64,000 nucleotides of DNA. Origin: Micropterix aruncella (lineage: Eukaryota > Arthropoda > Insecta > Lepidoptera > Micropterigidae). The notes below the pieces were generated by a model. That model was not told where the DNA came from. It ran no database searches and saw nothing but the letters and a program-made list of their open reading frames with translations. The number at the start of each line of letters is the position of its first letter. Positions within the stretch are counted from its first letter, which is position 1. The translations under genes were made by a program, and so were the position numbers. The DNA lies in the NCBI GenBank assembly GCA_944548615.1, contig OX155979.1, forward strand, positions 14,723,597 to 14,787,596, in the 5' to 3' direction. This document shows, one piece after another, positions 48,070-58,192 of the stretch.

Positions 48070-49289
48070 GGCTCTTTACCTACCACAGAAAACCACATAT
48101 AATAAGTAAATGGCCAAAACTAATACATACAACATTAGTTTTGGCCAGCTGATGGCCAAAACTAATGTTCTATGGGAGTCAGTTTTGGCCATATTGGTGG
48201 CCAAAACTGATGCATTTGCTCAGATTTATGTACTAGTAATGGCCACGCAATAAAAATATGAAAAGAACATACATTTCTACAAACTTAAAATTGAATTTGC
48301 ATATTGTTAATTAATAAGACGAACATATGTCCAAAGAAAATAACACGATGATGTTTGAGATATATTCGGATTACTAACCTTAGGCGTCTTAACGTTTTGC
48401 ATAAGTATCTCGCCAAAATATGCCGCAACTCCCTTTGACATCAATCACGCACGAGTGGACATATTTGACGTTTCAAAAGTCACTTGTCAAACAAAGGAAT
48501 ACCTGGAACCGTAGTTTGTCATACTGTATTTGACTGTCACATTTCTGACACCTTATTTTAAGCCAATTACATTTTGAAATGGCCAAAACCGGTGCAGTGG
48601 CCACTACTGGGTCCGTCACCCTACCTTGCGAAATAGTGTCGATAATATTAAATATTTTCGGGACCAATTTCTTGCGACACAGAAACCATCAGCTAACATG
48701 ACATACAAAATGGCGACGGGCAATGGTTTAGTTTCGTCTGGAAATAGATAGGGTTGCCAGTCTGAGAATAAATTTGAGTGTTACCATCCCCACAGAATAA
48801 CAAGATACCATAAGAAACACTCTTTGTAACACACGAGAACAAATTTGGGGACACACATTTAACCTAGTATTATGTTATTAAAAAATCAAGTAATTTAAAT
48901 ATCGCAGAATAGAAATGAAAGCTTTTTTATTATGATAATACTCAAAATAAAGACTCACGCGATAATTATTTTATATAAATTTTTTTTAAATAATTCTCGT
49001 GGGTCGGCAGTAAGGAGACACTTATTTTTTGTATGGAGCCCTAAACCGCACTGCTTTGAAAATAGAAATATTTTCATAATTCCTCTATTTTCTTTGTTCT
49101 TATTATTATAAACTCATAGTTTATGAGCACTTCTAGGCAGTATATACTAAGTATATGGTAAAAGATATCAATTGGCTTAAAAAAATCGACTTTAAAAAAG
49201 GGACACGCAAAATTTGTGTATGGTACAATTTTTCGTGGCCTTACTCTATATGTACATTTTAATTTATTTATTATATTTATTTTTTTCAG

Positions 49290-49355
49290 AGACGAAAACG
49301 GAGCGCCTCTTACACCGAGACGCGCTGACATCGGCAGTCCACCGATAAATGAAGA
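49290..49355 (+). CDS. LMLN: Leishmanolysin-like metalloprotease, exon e
   Basis: Small exon: acceptor ATTTTTTTCAG|AGACG, donor GAAGA|GTAAGT; phase 2 in and phase 2 out, 66 bp. Joined to exon d it reads FYRDENGAPLTPRRADIGSP, PINE. FYRD.DG.P.T.R follows the zinc motif in animal members of the family. Transposon G ends only about 42 bp before the acceptor. Confidence 0.85.
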
Positions 49356-49537
49356 GTAAGTAATCGCTAAAGGTGTGGTAATATCTTCCAAACTATTTAT
49401 GATATAACAGATCTCACATCACATCACAATTTATAGTCGAGTATTGGTCAATACTTCACTAATGGCCGAGACTTGAGTCATTCTTGAGTGCTAGTTTTCT
49501 TTTTATAGTTGTGTCCAAGATGGCAATTGATTCTTAA

Positions 49538-50217
49538 CCCCTCAAGCGGCGGGTGTAAATGTTGGCAGCGACCTGTCATTACTGAGAGTTGAAGGTCAAA
49601 AATATAGCACTTTAGAAAAACAATCATAAGAAAGAAACTACTTGATGGATCATGAAAAGAAGAATTGTAGAATGATCACATTGAAATTTGAAATATAAAA
49701 CATTAAATTCTCACTTTGTAAAACAATTAGATAATTATGAATTGATAATTAGAAAGTTGGAGAACTGTAAAAAACTCACTTATTCAGTGATATCCACGTT
49801 TTATCTCAAAATACGAAACCCTATCTAGAAATTTTAAACACATTTGTGTACGTTATAACATGCTTTATCAAACCTATTAGTTCGTTTTATTTATTTTCAT
49901 ACGTATATCCGAAGAGAATATCCGAAGAGAAGCACAGATTTGAGCAATGGCAGCACTCGACTAAGTGCCCCCAGAATACAAACAATTAAATCAGGGATTC
50001 TAGACTGCGAGAAGCACGACTGCATAATTGTATAATACAGAATGTATCCGTCTTTCTCACACATATCTAACAGGGGGTGGTAGCACTATGACTTTGGTGT
50101 ATATTAAGTTCGTTGAGAGCGCGGTTTTTCGCTTCGCGCTTATACCCGTTTTGGGACGTTATTGGGCATTGACTACAATAAATCGTACCCGATTCGGGAC
50201 GTTACTGTCTTGAGGGT
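49538..50217. mobile_element. TTAA-flanked element of the CCCTT family, about 680 bp
   Basis: TTAA at 49534-49537 and 50218-50221. Ends CCCCTCAAGCGGC and, inverted, ACCCTCAAGACAG. The core GGATCATGAAAAGAAGAATTG is shared with the elements at 1421 and 45197. No transposase frame was seen. Confidence 0.7.
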
Positions 50218-50639
50218 TTAAGTAGTGGTTCGGTGCTAAGTATCGGACCACCTCGACTTGAGTATAACTTCGTATCAGATGCCATTTTTGTATAATGTCA
50301 GATGCCATTTTTGCTCGTTGTGCGTTGTTGTGTTTCGGCTTTCTTGTCAATTTCGATGTTATTTCACATTATTAAAGACCTGTTGTATTGTTTTTGGATT
50401 TATTTTTTTTTACTATTGAATTGAAAACTTCTATTTTGTTATTTTAAAGACCTTGTCTGATTAACGATGATATGAATTTTGTCTATGTTGCCCATGCGGT
50501 TATCGTGCAAAAACGCAAGTTATTACAGGAATCTGGAAAACCAGGAGAGTACGACAGCGAACGCGGACACGATCAACACAACCAACATGGGGACCATGCG
50601 GCGACCCACATGGCTAGGTTTTTTATGACACTGAATTTT

Positions 50640-50865
50640 CCGCGTGAAGTTTGTAACACCCGGTGTTTAGTTTGTTACAAAACATCTTCAGAAATTTCAG
50701 ATTTCAAAGTGACGAGGAGAAGTGACAATACTCTCGAACATACAGTATATCGAAAAACTCACATACGGACAGATATTTGCATGCAAGCTCACACCATTAT
50801 CCCTACCACCTACGTTCAGTGCAAACGTCGCTCGTGAATCGAGCACGCGATCTATGCGACTGTGT
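50640..50865 (+). pseudogene. Penelope-like RT fragment, frameshifted
   Basis: [20 protein letters not shown] is followed, in other frames, by a decayed YLHA.SHH and VNRARDLCD match to the RT end at 51470-51650. The D-type string CCGCGTGAAGTTTGTAACACC occurs at 50640. Confidence 0.65.
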
Positions 50866-51030
50866 GTGCTCCTCCACGATAGCGCCCAAACCCTTAATCG
50901 GATTGAACTGAAATTTCGAATGCAGGTTCATTTGGTCGTGGAAAGAGATGAAAAGGTTCTGAGAGGTTCCACATCATTTCAAATTGACTCACCAGGTATG
51001 AAATCGGAGACTATCGCAGTTATTTGACAT

Positions 51031-51915
51031 AAATAAGATAAAAAACTAATTTACCGCGTGAATTTTGAAGCACCCGACGTACTCATAAAAACCTCCAAAA
51101 TTAGGCCCATTCTCTGGCTTCGCTATGTGGACAATACCTTTTGCATCCTGAAGGGTAACATCAAGGCCGTGCCCAGGGGGGGGGTCCGAGGGGTCCGGAC
51201 CCCCCCCGAAATGAAATGGATTTACACTAGATAGAATCGACTTTCCAAAATGAAATAGATCTACACTAGATAAAATCGACTTTTAGGTGCAAAAACTACA
51301 TTAGGAGTATTCCGCTAAAGTTTTTTTTTTTTTTGACCCCCCCCGAAAAAAAATTCTGGGCACGGCCTTGGGTAACATAGAAACGGTGAAAGAATTTCTG
51401 GGTCATCTAAACTCCATACACCCAAAAATCAGATTCACCTATGAAGTAGAGAAGGACAGCTCTGTAGTATTTTTAGATGTCAAAGTGAGGAGGAGAAGTG
51501 ACAATATTCTCGGACATACGGTATATCAGAATCCCACACATACGGTCAGATATTTGCATGCAAGATCACACCATCAACCCTACCATCTACGCTCAGTGCA
51601 CAAACGTCGTTTGTGAATCGAGCACACGATCTTTGCGACGCTGAGCATCTTCCGAAGCAGATGGAAATGTCAATGATGTCCTTAGGATAAATGGATAAGG
51701 AAAATATCACGAGACACGCACACGATCTAATACAGACGAAACTCAGAAACCGAGCAGAGCAAGAGCATTCTTACCATACGTCAAGGGCGTGACAGATCGA
51801 ATAAGTAAGATGCTAAACAGATTCGATGTAACAACGATCTTCAAACCGACCCAAAATATAGATCGATTTTTGAGGCCTGTAAAGGATGTAATACCACTGA
51901 AAACCACTCACTAAT
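51031..51915 (+). pseudogene. Penelope-like RT and linker fragment, interrupted by a MITE
   Basis: After a D-type terminal string (ATTTACCGCGTGAATTTTGAAG) the frame reads PILWLRYVDNTFCILKGN, the RT active-site motif with YVDN in place of YVDD. After the MITE comes IETVKEFLGHLNSIHPKIRF, TYEVEKDSSVVFLDVKV, HTVRYLHARSHH. Further shifted frames give AFLPYVKGVTDRISKML and TIFKPTQNIDRFLRPVKDVI, the linker before the GIY-YIG domain. Dead: multiple shifts and an altered catalytic motif. Confidence 0.85.
51162..51370. mobile_element. hAT-like MITE, 209 bp
   Basis: Perfect 15 bp inverted ends CAAGGCCGTGCCCAG. An 8 bp duplication GGTAACAT lies at 51154-51161 and 51371-51378; 8 bp is the hAT signature. 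Inside the ends are G-rich and C-rich runs. It interrupts the Penelope-like RT, which reads through when the MITE and one duplication are ignored. Confidence 0.9.
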
Positions 51916-52016
51916 AGATCGATTTTTGTTCATTTTCTGCATGGCATCAACGGAGAATGCTACGACTGATTATAAAAATCATCGCTGAAGCATAATTTTT
52001 GTTTTTTTTTTTCTAG

Positions 52017-52140
52017 ACTACAGGTACATTCGTGGTCAGATCGCGTGGTGAAGGACTTTAACCGGCCAAGATGGTTAGTCAGAGGTGGATACGTTAACAG
52101 AACGATCAGCATGATTGTTACGCCACGGGTTGTTCAAGCC
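52017..52140 (+). CDS. LMLN: Leishmanolysin-like metalloprotease, exon f
   Basis: Acceptor TTTTTTTTTTCTAG|ACTACAG, donor CAAGCC|GTAAGT; phase 2 in, phase 0 out, 124 bp. It reads LQVHSWSDRVVKDFNRPRW, LVRGGYVNRTISMIVTPRVV, QA. The WSD.VV and VTPRVV blocks match the segment between the HExxH helix and the third zinc ligand. A second AG at 52022-52023 (CTACAG) would shift the frame and is rejected. Confidence 0.88.
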
Positions 52141-52271
52141 GTAAGTATCCTTCTTTTTACTTTTCTGGCAAGGAAAGTATTGTGGATGCGCTTCTGTGTG
52201 TGTGTCTGTCCGTCTTTCTATGTGTATTCCTCCACGAGAGCGCCCAAATGATTTGTCTGATTGAGCTCGGG

Positions 52272-52938
52272 AGTTAATGGGCCCTTGCTGAGTTGGCCTT
52301 GAAGACCCATTCTGTTCAGAGTTGGTCACTCACGGGTGAACACCTATCCGACGGCCTCCACGCATGGAGTGCGAGCCTGGGTGGGACTCTGGCCGTATGG
52401 TTAGTTCCCCTGGGAATCAACCTTCTGGCGCTTCTGGACGGTCAGCGCACCGTGCGGCATAAGCCAATCGATTGCGCACTCTGACTAACAGTCCGGGGAG
52501 TCTGGAAGCAGTACCGTTTCCTATAGAGCGGGGGTGGTTTCGGACCTTACGGCGACTGCTCTTGAAACAACCATCGGCTACCCAATCCTGGGTGAACAAC
52601 CGGGCAGAGGACGCTGTGATCCGCGATAGATTCGGTATACACCGTTTCACCGCTTCGTAAGGGAGAGGACCGCGCAAGCGACCTCGAACTCGTAACCAAT
52701 CGAGAGACCGGCGTAATCTGGTCACAATTGAAAGTAAGGGCGTGAGAGTAAGCCCGCCGGGTAACACTCCTGGCTATCTCGCGGTTAAGGCGTTGGCCTC
52801 TTACGGGTTTGTGGCGGAGCTAGACGGTGGACTGTTTTGTCCAAGTCTTCTGCGCTCACTCCAGGGAGATAGAACGACTAATCGTTAAAACTTTCTGAAG
52901 TGACGGGCTCGCCCGCTGTAGTCGACAACCCTAGTTGT
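52272..52938 (+). mobile_element. A2-subfamily retroposon, full length
   Basis: From GGGAGTTAATGGGCCCTTGC to GTCGACAACCCTAGTTGT. TTGAGCT flanks both sides (about 52260 and 52942), a probable 7 bp duplication. Confidence 0.8.
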
Positions 52939-53229
52939 CCGTTTGAGCTGGCATTTGGCATGCAGGCATTATTTGTTCATGGCAAGAGTCAAAAAGATTG
53001 TGGTTGAAATCGCTCGACCAGGGGGCGCTCTAGTCATACTTCAATCTCGAGATGCCTCGGACTTAGAGACTTGGAATTCGGTAGAGAAGTTGCGAAATTT
53101 TGGTTGGATTTTGGGAAATCAATTCAACGTGGGGGGAAATATTTTGATATGGCAACTTTAGCCCTTATGACAGCAGTTTTTTACCCTCTTAGCTCAGTTC
53201 ATGAATTTGCGTTCATTTTGTCATTGATT

Positions 53230-53897
53230 TTGGGAGCTAATGGGCCCATGATGAGGTGGCCACGATGACCCATGTGTTCAGGGTCGGTCACACTCACGGG
53301 TCAACACCCATCCGATGGCCTCCACGCATGGGGTGCGAACCTGGGTAGGACACTGGGTCAACCAGTCTCCCCTGGGCATCAAACCTCTGGCGCTCCTGGA
53401 CGGTCTGCGCACCGAGCGGCGCAAGCCAATCGACTGTGCTCTCCGACTAACAATCGGGGGAGTCTGGGAACTGTATTGTTTCCTATAGAGCGGGGGTGGT
53501 TGTCTACCTTACGGCGACTGCTCTTGAAATGACCATTGGCCATCCGATCCCGGTTCAGAGTCGGGCAAAGGACGCCTTGGTCCGCGACAGATTCGGTGCA
53601 CACCGTTTCACCGCTTCGTAAGGGAGAGGACCGCGCAAGCGACCTCGAACTCGGAACCAATCGAGAGACCGGAGAAATCTGGTCACAATTGGAAGTGAGG
53701 GCGCGAGTATCTCGAGCCCGCCGGGTTTATTCCTGGCTCACTCGCGGTAAGGCGTTGGACTCTCACGGGTTGTGACGTAGCTGGACGTAGGATTGTACTG
53801 TCCAAAGTCTTCTACGTTCACTGCAGGGCGACAGAACGACTAATCGTTAAAACGTCCTGTGGTGACGGGCTCGCCCGTTGTAGTCGACACCGCAAGA
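53230..53897 (+). mobile_element. A-family retroposon, full length
   Basis: From TTGGGAGCTAATGGGCCC to GTCGACACCGCAAGA. The 11 bp duplication TGTCATTGATT lies at 53219-53229 and 53898-53908. Confidence 0.9.
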
Positions 53898-54007
53898 TGT
53901 CATTGATTCTCGTTATTCATATTCTTTTGCATTAAAAATGAACAAAATTATTCGAATCGGAGCTAGAGAAGTCGTTTTCAGTGTCTCAAAATGTACATTT
54001 TGACAAT

Positions 54008-55131
54008 AAAAAAAAATACAAACGGAGCTGCCATGGAATTCACCGACCGAAAATCGGGCCCATCATATATAATTATTACGCTTCTGGGAGGTGAACGGTG
54101 GATTCCAGACTATAGACCGGCTGTGGTAGGTTTAGGACAGCTGTCTTGCCACATGTGAGCGTTCACCTTGCCACCCATTCACTCCCCCTTCGAAGCCATA
54201 GAATTTGAGATGCGCAAATCGCAGTTTTAGATAATTTTTCTAAGAAAGAGTTGATTATTTTTCTGGAAAGGCCAAGATCTTTAAAGAGGTGAAATAGAGA
54301 TTTAGCTGGCAGGCCACGAGCGCCAACTTCCACCGCGTGAAGGTGAACAGTGAAGCCGTTCCGGGTTACGGCATTTGCAAGATCATGGTATTTATTTAAT
54401 TTGTACTCGTGGTCTTTTGGGATATTTGATTCCCATGGAACAGTTAATTCTACAATAAGAGCCACCTTCCGAGATAGAGAGTAAAGAGTTATATCTGGAC
54501 GGAGGGCTGTGCATCCGAGACTTTCAGGGAATTTATACTGCTTAGAGACCGAATCAACCTCCAGAGTCCAATCTGTAGCTTTCTCGATTATTGAGAAAGG
54601 TTTTGTAGTTAAATGTTTTTTGCCTTTAGAGCCATCCCGCACAAACTGTATTGGGGGTTTGGAGGATACTGTCAAACCCTTGTTGGCACGAGCCACTGAG
54701 AGACTAATTACCTCGCGAATAACAGCGAGAACTTTGTCATGGCGGTAAGTGTACCGTCCTTGATCTAAGGCCACCTTGCAGCCAGCTAGAATGTGTCTAG
54801 CTGTGCAAGGGGTATTGCTACAGAGGGGACAAGAACTATCCTCGGCAAAGCTCCAACGAGCGAGGTTACTGGGGTCTGGAAGTGTATGCTGAAAGGCATT
54901 CAAATAAAATTTCAGCATCTCTGGCGTCCAGTCATAGAGCATTACCTTCCAGTGCATTGGAGGCGGAATGCAAAAGTCACCAATTGTTGTCCAGTCATTC
55001 TGGCATTGAAGGCCAATAGCATGAGCCATACTCTTGCTGTCGTAATCTCCCCGCAAAAGAGACTTCTTCAAGTCCACGTCGCTCGTGGTTGTACTGCCAT
55101 ACCCCAGACCAGTGCCATTCTGGCTGATTCC
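54008..55131 (-). mobile_element. RLE-type LINE, copy 6 (best coding copy)
   Basis: The 3' end is TGGCAGCTCCGTTTGTATTT on the - strand at 54012; the 5' truncation is near 55131. It contains the 304-codon frame described separately. A copy in opposite orientation follows at 55332. Confidence 0.85.
54163..55077 (-). pseudogene. LINE C-terminal region: CCHC knuckle plus restriction-like nuclease
   Basis: 304 codons open from MDLKKSLLRGDYDSKSM to RRGSEWVAR. A CCHC knuckle (CPLCSNTPCTARHILAGC, C-x2-C-x8-H-x4-C) comes first, then DQGRYTYRHDKVLAVIREV. Next is the nuclease signature RPD-x14-E (LRPDITLYSL then IVELTVPWES), then HAVEVGARGLPAKSLFHLF. Knuckle, GR..RHD and RPD-x12-14-E in this order are the hallmarks of R2-like (RLE-type) LINEs; the nuclease cuts target DNA to prime reverse transcription. 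The reverse transcriptase upstream is missing, so this is a 5'-truncated, non-autonomous copy despite the open frame. No 28S rDNA flank is present, so it is not a site-specific R2 insertion. Confidence 0.7.
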
Positions 55132-55331
55132 TAAAAGGCGTATTGTACATAGACTAGTGTTTCTGCTCCTTTACTGATTCTATCACGCGGCTACATCGAC
55201 GTTTGAATGATTGTGAGCTTTGAAGAAAAGGAAAAACGGTGATCTTGCTTCTGTTAAATAATCATTAAATTTGACCACAATTTGATCAACAAGTTGTGGT
55301 TAAACTATACGAAATGTCACACAAAACAGAC

Positions 55332-56385
55332 TGAACAGACGAAATGTCACACAAACTCTTGCAAGGAGATTGCGACAGCAATAGTATGGCTCACGCTATT
55401 GGCCTTCAATGCTAGAATGATTGGACAACAATTGGAGACTTTTGCATTCCTCCTCCAATGCACTGGAAAGTAATGTTGTATGACTGGACGCCAGAGATGC
55501 CTTTCAGCATACGCTTCCAGACCCCAATTACCTCGCTCGTTGGAGCTTTGTCGAGGATAGTTCATGCCTCCTTTGTAGCAATACCCCTTGCTCAGCCAGG
55601 CATATTCTAGCTGGCTGCAAGGTGGCCTTAGATCAAGGATGGTACACTTACCGCCACAACAAAGTCCTTGCTGTTATTCGCGAGGTAATAAGCCTCTCAG
55701 TGGCTCGTGCAAACAAGGGTTTGACAGTATCCTCCAAACCCCCAATACAGTTTGTGCGGGATGGTTCTAAAGGCAAAAAACAATTCACTACAAAACCTAT
55801 CTCAATAATCGAGAAAGCTACAGATTGGATTCTGGAGGTCGATTCGGTCTCTAAGCAGTATACATTTCCTGAAAGTCTCGGATGCACAGCCCTGCGTCCA
55901 GATATAACTCTTTACTCTCTATCTCGGAAGATGGCCCTTATCGTAGAATTAACTGTTCCATGGGAATCAAATATCCCAAAAGACCACGAGTACAAATTAA
56001 ATAAATACCATGATCTCGCAAATGCCGTCACCCGGAACGGCTTCACTGTTCACCTTCACGCGGTGGAAGTAGGCACTCGGCCTGCCAGCTAAATCTTTGT
56101 TTCGCCTTTTTAAAGATCTTGGTCTCTCCAGGAAAATAATCACCTCCTTTCTAGAAAAATTATCTAAAACCGCGATTTGCGCATCTCAAATTCTATGGCT
56201 TCGAAGGGGGAGTGAATGGATGGTAAGGTGAACGCTCACATGTGGCATAATAGCTGTCCTAAACCTACCACCGCCTGTCGTTAGTCCGGAATCCACCGTT
56301 CACCTCCCAGAAGTGTAATAATTATATATGATGAGCCCGATTTTTGGTCGGTGAATTCCATGGCAGCTCCGTTTGTATTTTATTT
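55332..56385 (+). mobile_element. RLE-type LINE, copy 7
   Basis: From CACAAACTCTTGCAAGGAGA to CAGCTCCGTTTGTATTTTAT. The frame 55622-56092 keeps GWYTYRHNKVLAVIREVISL and the RPD-x14-E nuclease. The knuckle region is in a shifted frame, and a small deletion near 56072 (GTAGGCACTCGGCCTGCC) breaks the end. Confidence 0.8.
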
Positions 56386-56627
56386 ATAATGAGCTTTCAG
56401 GGAATAAAGGGAATTCAAGGGAAATCAATAATGACTAAGCCAAAACATTACAGTCTTGTGAAATACATAACTGATGGATTGAAATATTCTGATAGATAAA
56501 AGTAGCGATTGCCATCGATCCATCATAATCCATCGATACATCGATAATCCATCGATACTGCTATTATTATTTTTAAAACAGGCATCCCCATAGTGCGAGC
56601 GAAAGACAGCGAGTGTGAGCGAAAGGT

Positions 56628-57086
56628 TTTCACCAGATGTAGGCACAACTTAGCATTACCCCGTCCATCTCTGGAATTATTCAAAAGGGATCCAAATTAC
56701 GTTGGAATGGCGTGTTACAATAAACTGCCTGAGAATATTAAAATTATATGTAGAAACGGAAAAATAGCCCAATTTAAATCGAAATTAAAAGGCTACCTTA
56801 TTGCGAGAGAATTATATAATATAAACGAATTATAATTAGATGACTGACAATTTCCATCTCGATTTTATTTATTTAACTTGACATTTGTACCATTTTACTG
56901 ATTATTATATTATTACTATTATTTCTAATTGTCTCCCATAATCAATTATATTTCTTATTAATAGGACTATTTTATTTTTATATTATTATTTCATGACTGA
57001 CTGTAGTTATAAATATCTAATATAACTCAATTGTGTGGTGAGTCTCTAATGAAATATTTAGTATACATTTTATAGTTATTTTAACA
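56628..57086 (+). mobile_element. LINE (type 1) 3' end, uninterrupted
   Basis: Reads FTRCRHNLALPRPSLELFKR, DPNYVGMACYNKLPENIKII, AQFKSKLKGYLIARELYNIN, then the 3' UTR to a TTAA at 57087 where a MITE enters. It gives the intact sequence at the site where copy 29263-29838 is inserted. Confidence 0.75.
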
Positions 57087-57090
57087 TTAA

Positions 57091-57879
57091 CCCTTGGAGT
57101 AAATGGGTATTTTCATGGATGCATCTGTCTCTTTTGCAGGATTTTCGGCGACATCGACCTTAAAGTACTATAACTACGAAACTACTACACCAATCATAAA
57201 AAGAACAACTGCACAATGATTGCATTGAAATTTCGAATATAGAATATTGAAATATCATTTTGTAAGACAATTAGATAATTATGAATAAATATGAGAACGT
57301 CAAAGAAGTGAAAAAAACGCGGAACCAGATCTGGTCGTATCGTACTCAACGGATAATTATAAATAGGATAGAAAACGAATTTACCGCGTGAAATTTGTAG
57401 GACCCGACGTTTCGGTGACGTTGCAGCCGCCGTTGTCTAGGGTAGACTGAAGAGCTGTCAGTCCGTTGTTTTGCGGGTAGGCCGTAAACCGCTGCCGCCA
57501 CTGCGTAGGTTATAACGGTGGTGGGGGGCCGGGCTCGCCGAACGCAAAGACGTAAAACAGGATACAGTGAGTGTTGTGTGCAAGACGGATTTTAAAAATT
57601 CCCGCGCTCCGAGCCCGGCCCCCCACCACCGTTATAACCTACGCAGTGGCGGCAGCGGTTTGCGGCCTACCCGCAAAACAACGGACTGACAGCTCTTCAG
57701 TCTACCCTAGACAACGGCGGCTGCAACGTCACCGAAACGTCGGGTCCTACAAATTTCACGCGGTAAATTCGTTTTCTATCCTATTTATAATGTCAAACAA
57801 CCGCGATAGTCTTCGATTTTATACAACGGATAATTGTTTCAGAACCAGATTTGGTCGTATCATACTCAAAGTTTTTGAA
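57091..57879. mobile_element. TTAA MITE (C), second copy, split by a D element
   Basis: 57091-57358 and 57834-57879 match 45197-45502. The left TTAA is at 57087-57090; the right end has lost its last bases and TTAA (CATACTCAA|AGTTTTTG). Confidence 0.8.
57359..57833 (+). repeat. D element: Penelope-type foldback, copy 3, with 12 bp duplication
   Basis: About 176 bp arms (57361-57537 and 57609-57786) around a 70 bp centre, then a tail TGTCAAACAACCGCGATAGTC...TTTTAT without inverted partner. CAACGGATAATT at 57347-57358 and 57834-57845 is the target duplication inside the MITE. Confidence 0.8.
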
Positions 57880-58032
57880 GACAATAAATGCGATTTGATT
57901 TGATTTGAGGTCCGGCCTAATGCTTTATGACTCCAGGTGCACGTTGATTTTGGCCCTACTATAGTTTATGGAGGATTGTCCCAAAGTGGAACTGATGTGT
58001 ACTTCTCATGTTAAAAAATGAAATTATTCCAG

Positions 58033-58134
58033 GTTCGTGAGCATTTCAACTGCAGTACTCTTGAAGGAGCAGAGCTTGAGGACCAAGGAGGTGATGGAAC
58101 AGCTTTGACGCATTGGGAGAAGAGAATATTTGAG
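58033..58134 (+). CDS. LMLN: Leishmanolysin-like metalloprotease, exon g (third zinc ligand)
   Basis: Acceptor TTATTCCAG|GTTCG, donor TTTGAG|GTGAAT; phase 0 on both sides, 34 codons. It reads [34 protein letters not shown]. The [11 protein letters not shown] block and THWEKR are strongly conserved; by analogy with leishmanolysin, the histidine in THWEKR is the third zinc ligand. The next expected exon (NEAMTG-type) was not found before 64000. Confidence 0.95.
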
Positions 58135-58192
58135 GTGAATATTTTTGACAGTTTCTAGGGATGCTCAGATTGTTGATATACCGTGTGATATA

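Larger units (their letters stand above)
45167..48621 (-). mobile_element. pogo/Tigger-like transposon, 3.45 kb
   Basis: Ends GGGTGCCTGACCCGG (left) and, on the - strand of the right end, GGGTGACGGACCCAG, each next to TA (45165-45166; 48622-48623), the target duplication of this superfamily. Subterminal regions hold many copies of GGCCAAAAC/GTTTTGGCC (for example 45684, 45721, 48110, 48141, 48153, 48182, 48200, 48580), likely transposase-binding sites. The transposase frame runs on the - strand. A MITE is inserted at 45197-45502. Confidence 0.9.
44897..49246. mobile_element. TA-flanked DNA transposon (G), about 0.9 kb, split by a pogo-like element
   Basis: Terminal inverted repeats of 28 bp with one mismatch: GGGTAAGGCCACGAAAAATT... 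at 44897 and GAGTAAGGCCACGAAAAATT... on the - strand at 49246. TA lies outside both ends (44895-44896, 49247-49248), pointing to the Tc1/mariner group. Subterminal TAACACAC motifs are repeated many times near both ends. No transposase of its own. The pogo-like element occupies 45167-48621. Confidence 0.85.

Noticed and set aside
50472..50640. 121-codon frame start with HDQHNQHGDH
   Set aside because: Only its later part shows Penelope similarity; the first 55 codons look like chance or repeat sequence with no splice or family evidence.
54008..55131. Site-specific R2 element in 28S rDNA
   Set aside because: The protein end is R2-like, but no ribosomal sequence is next to any of the seven copies.
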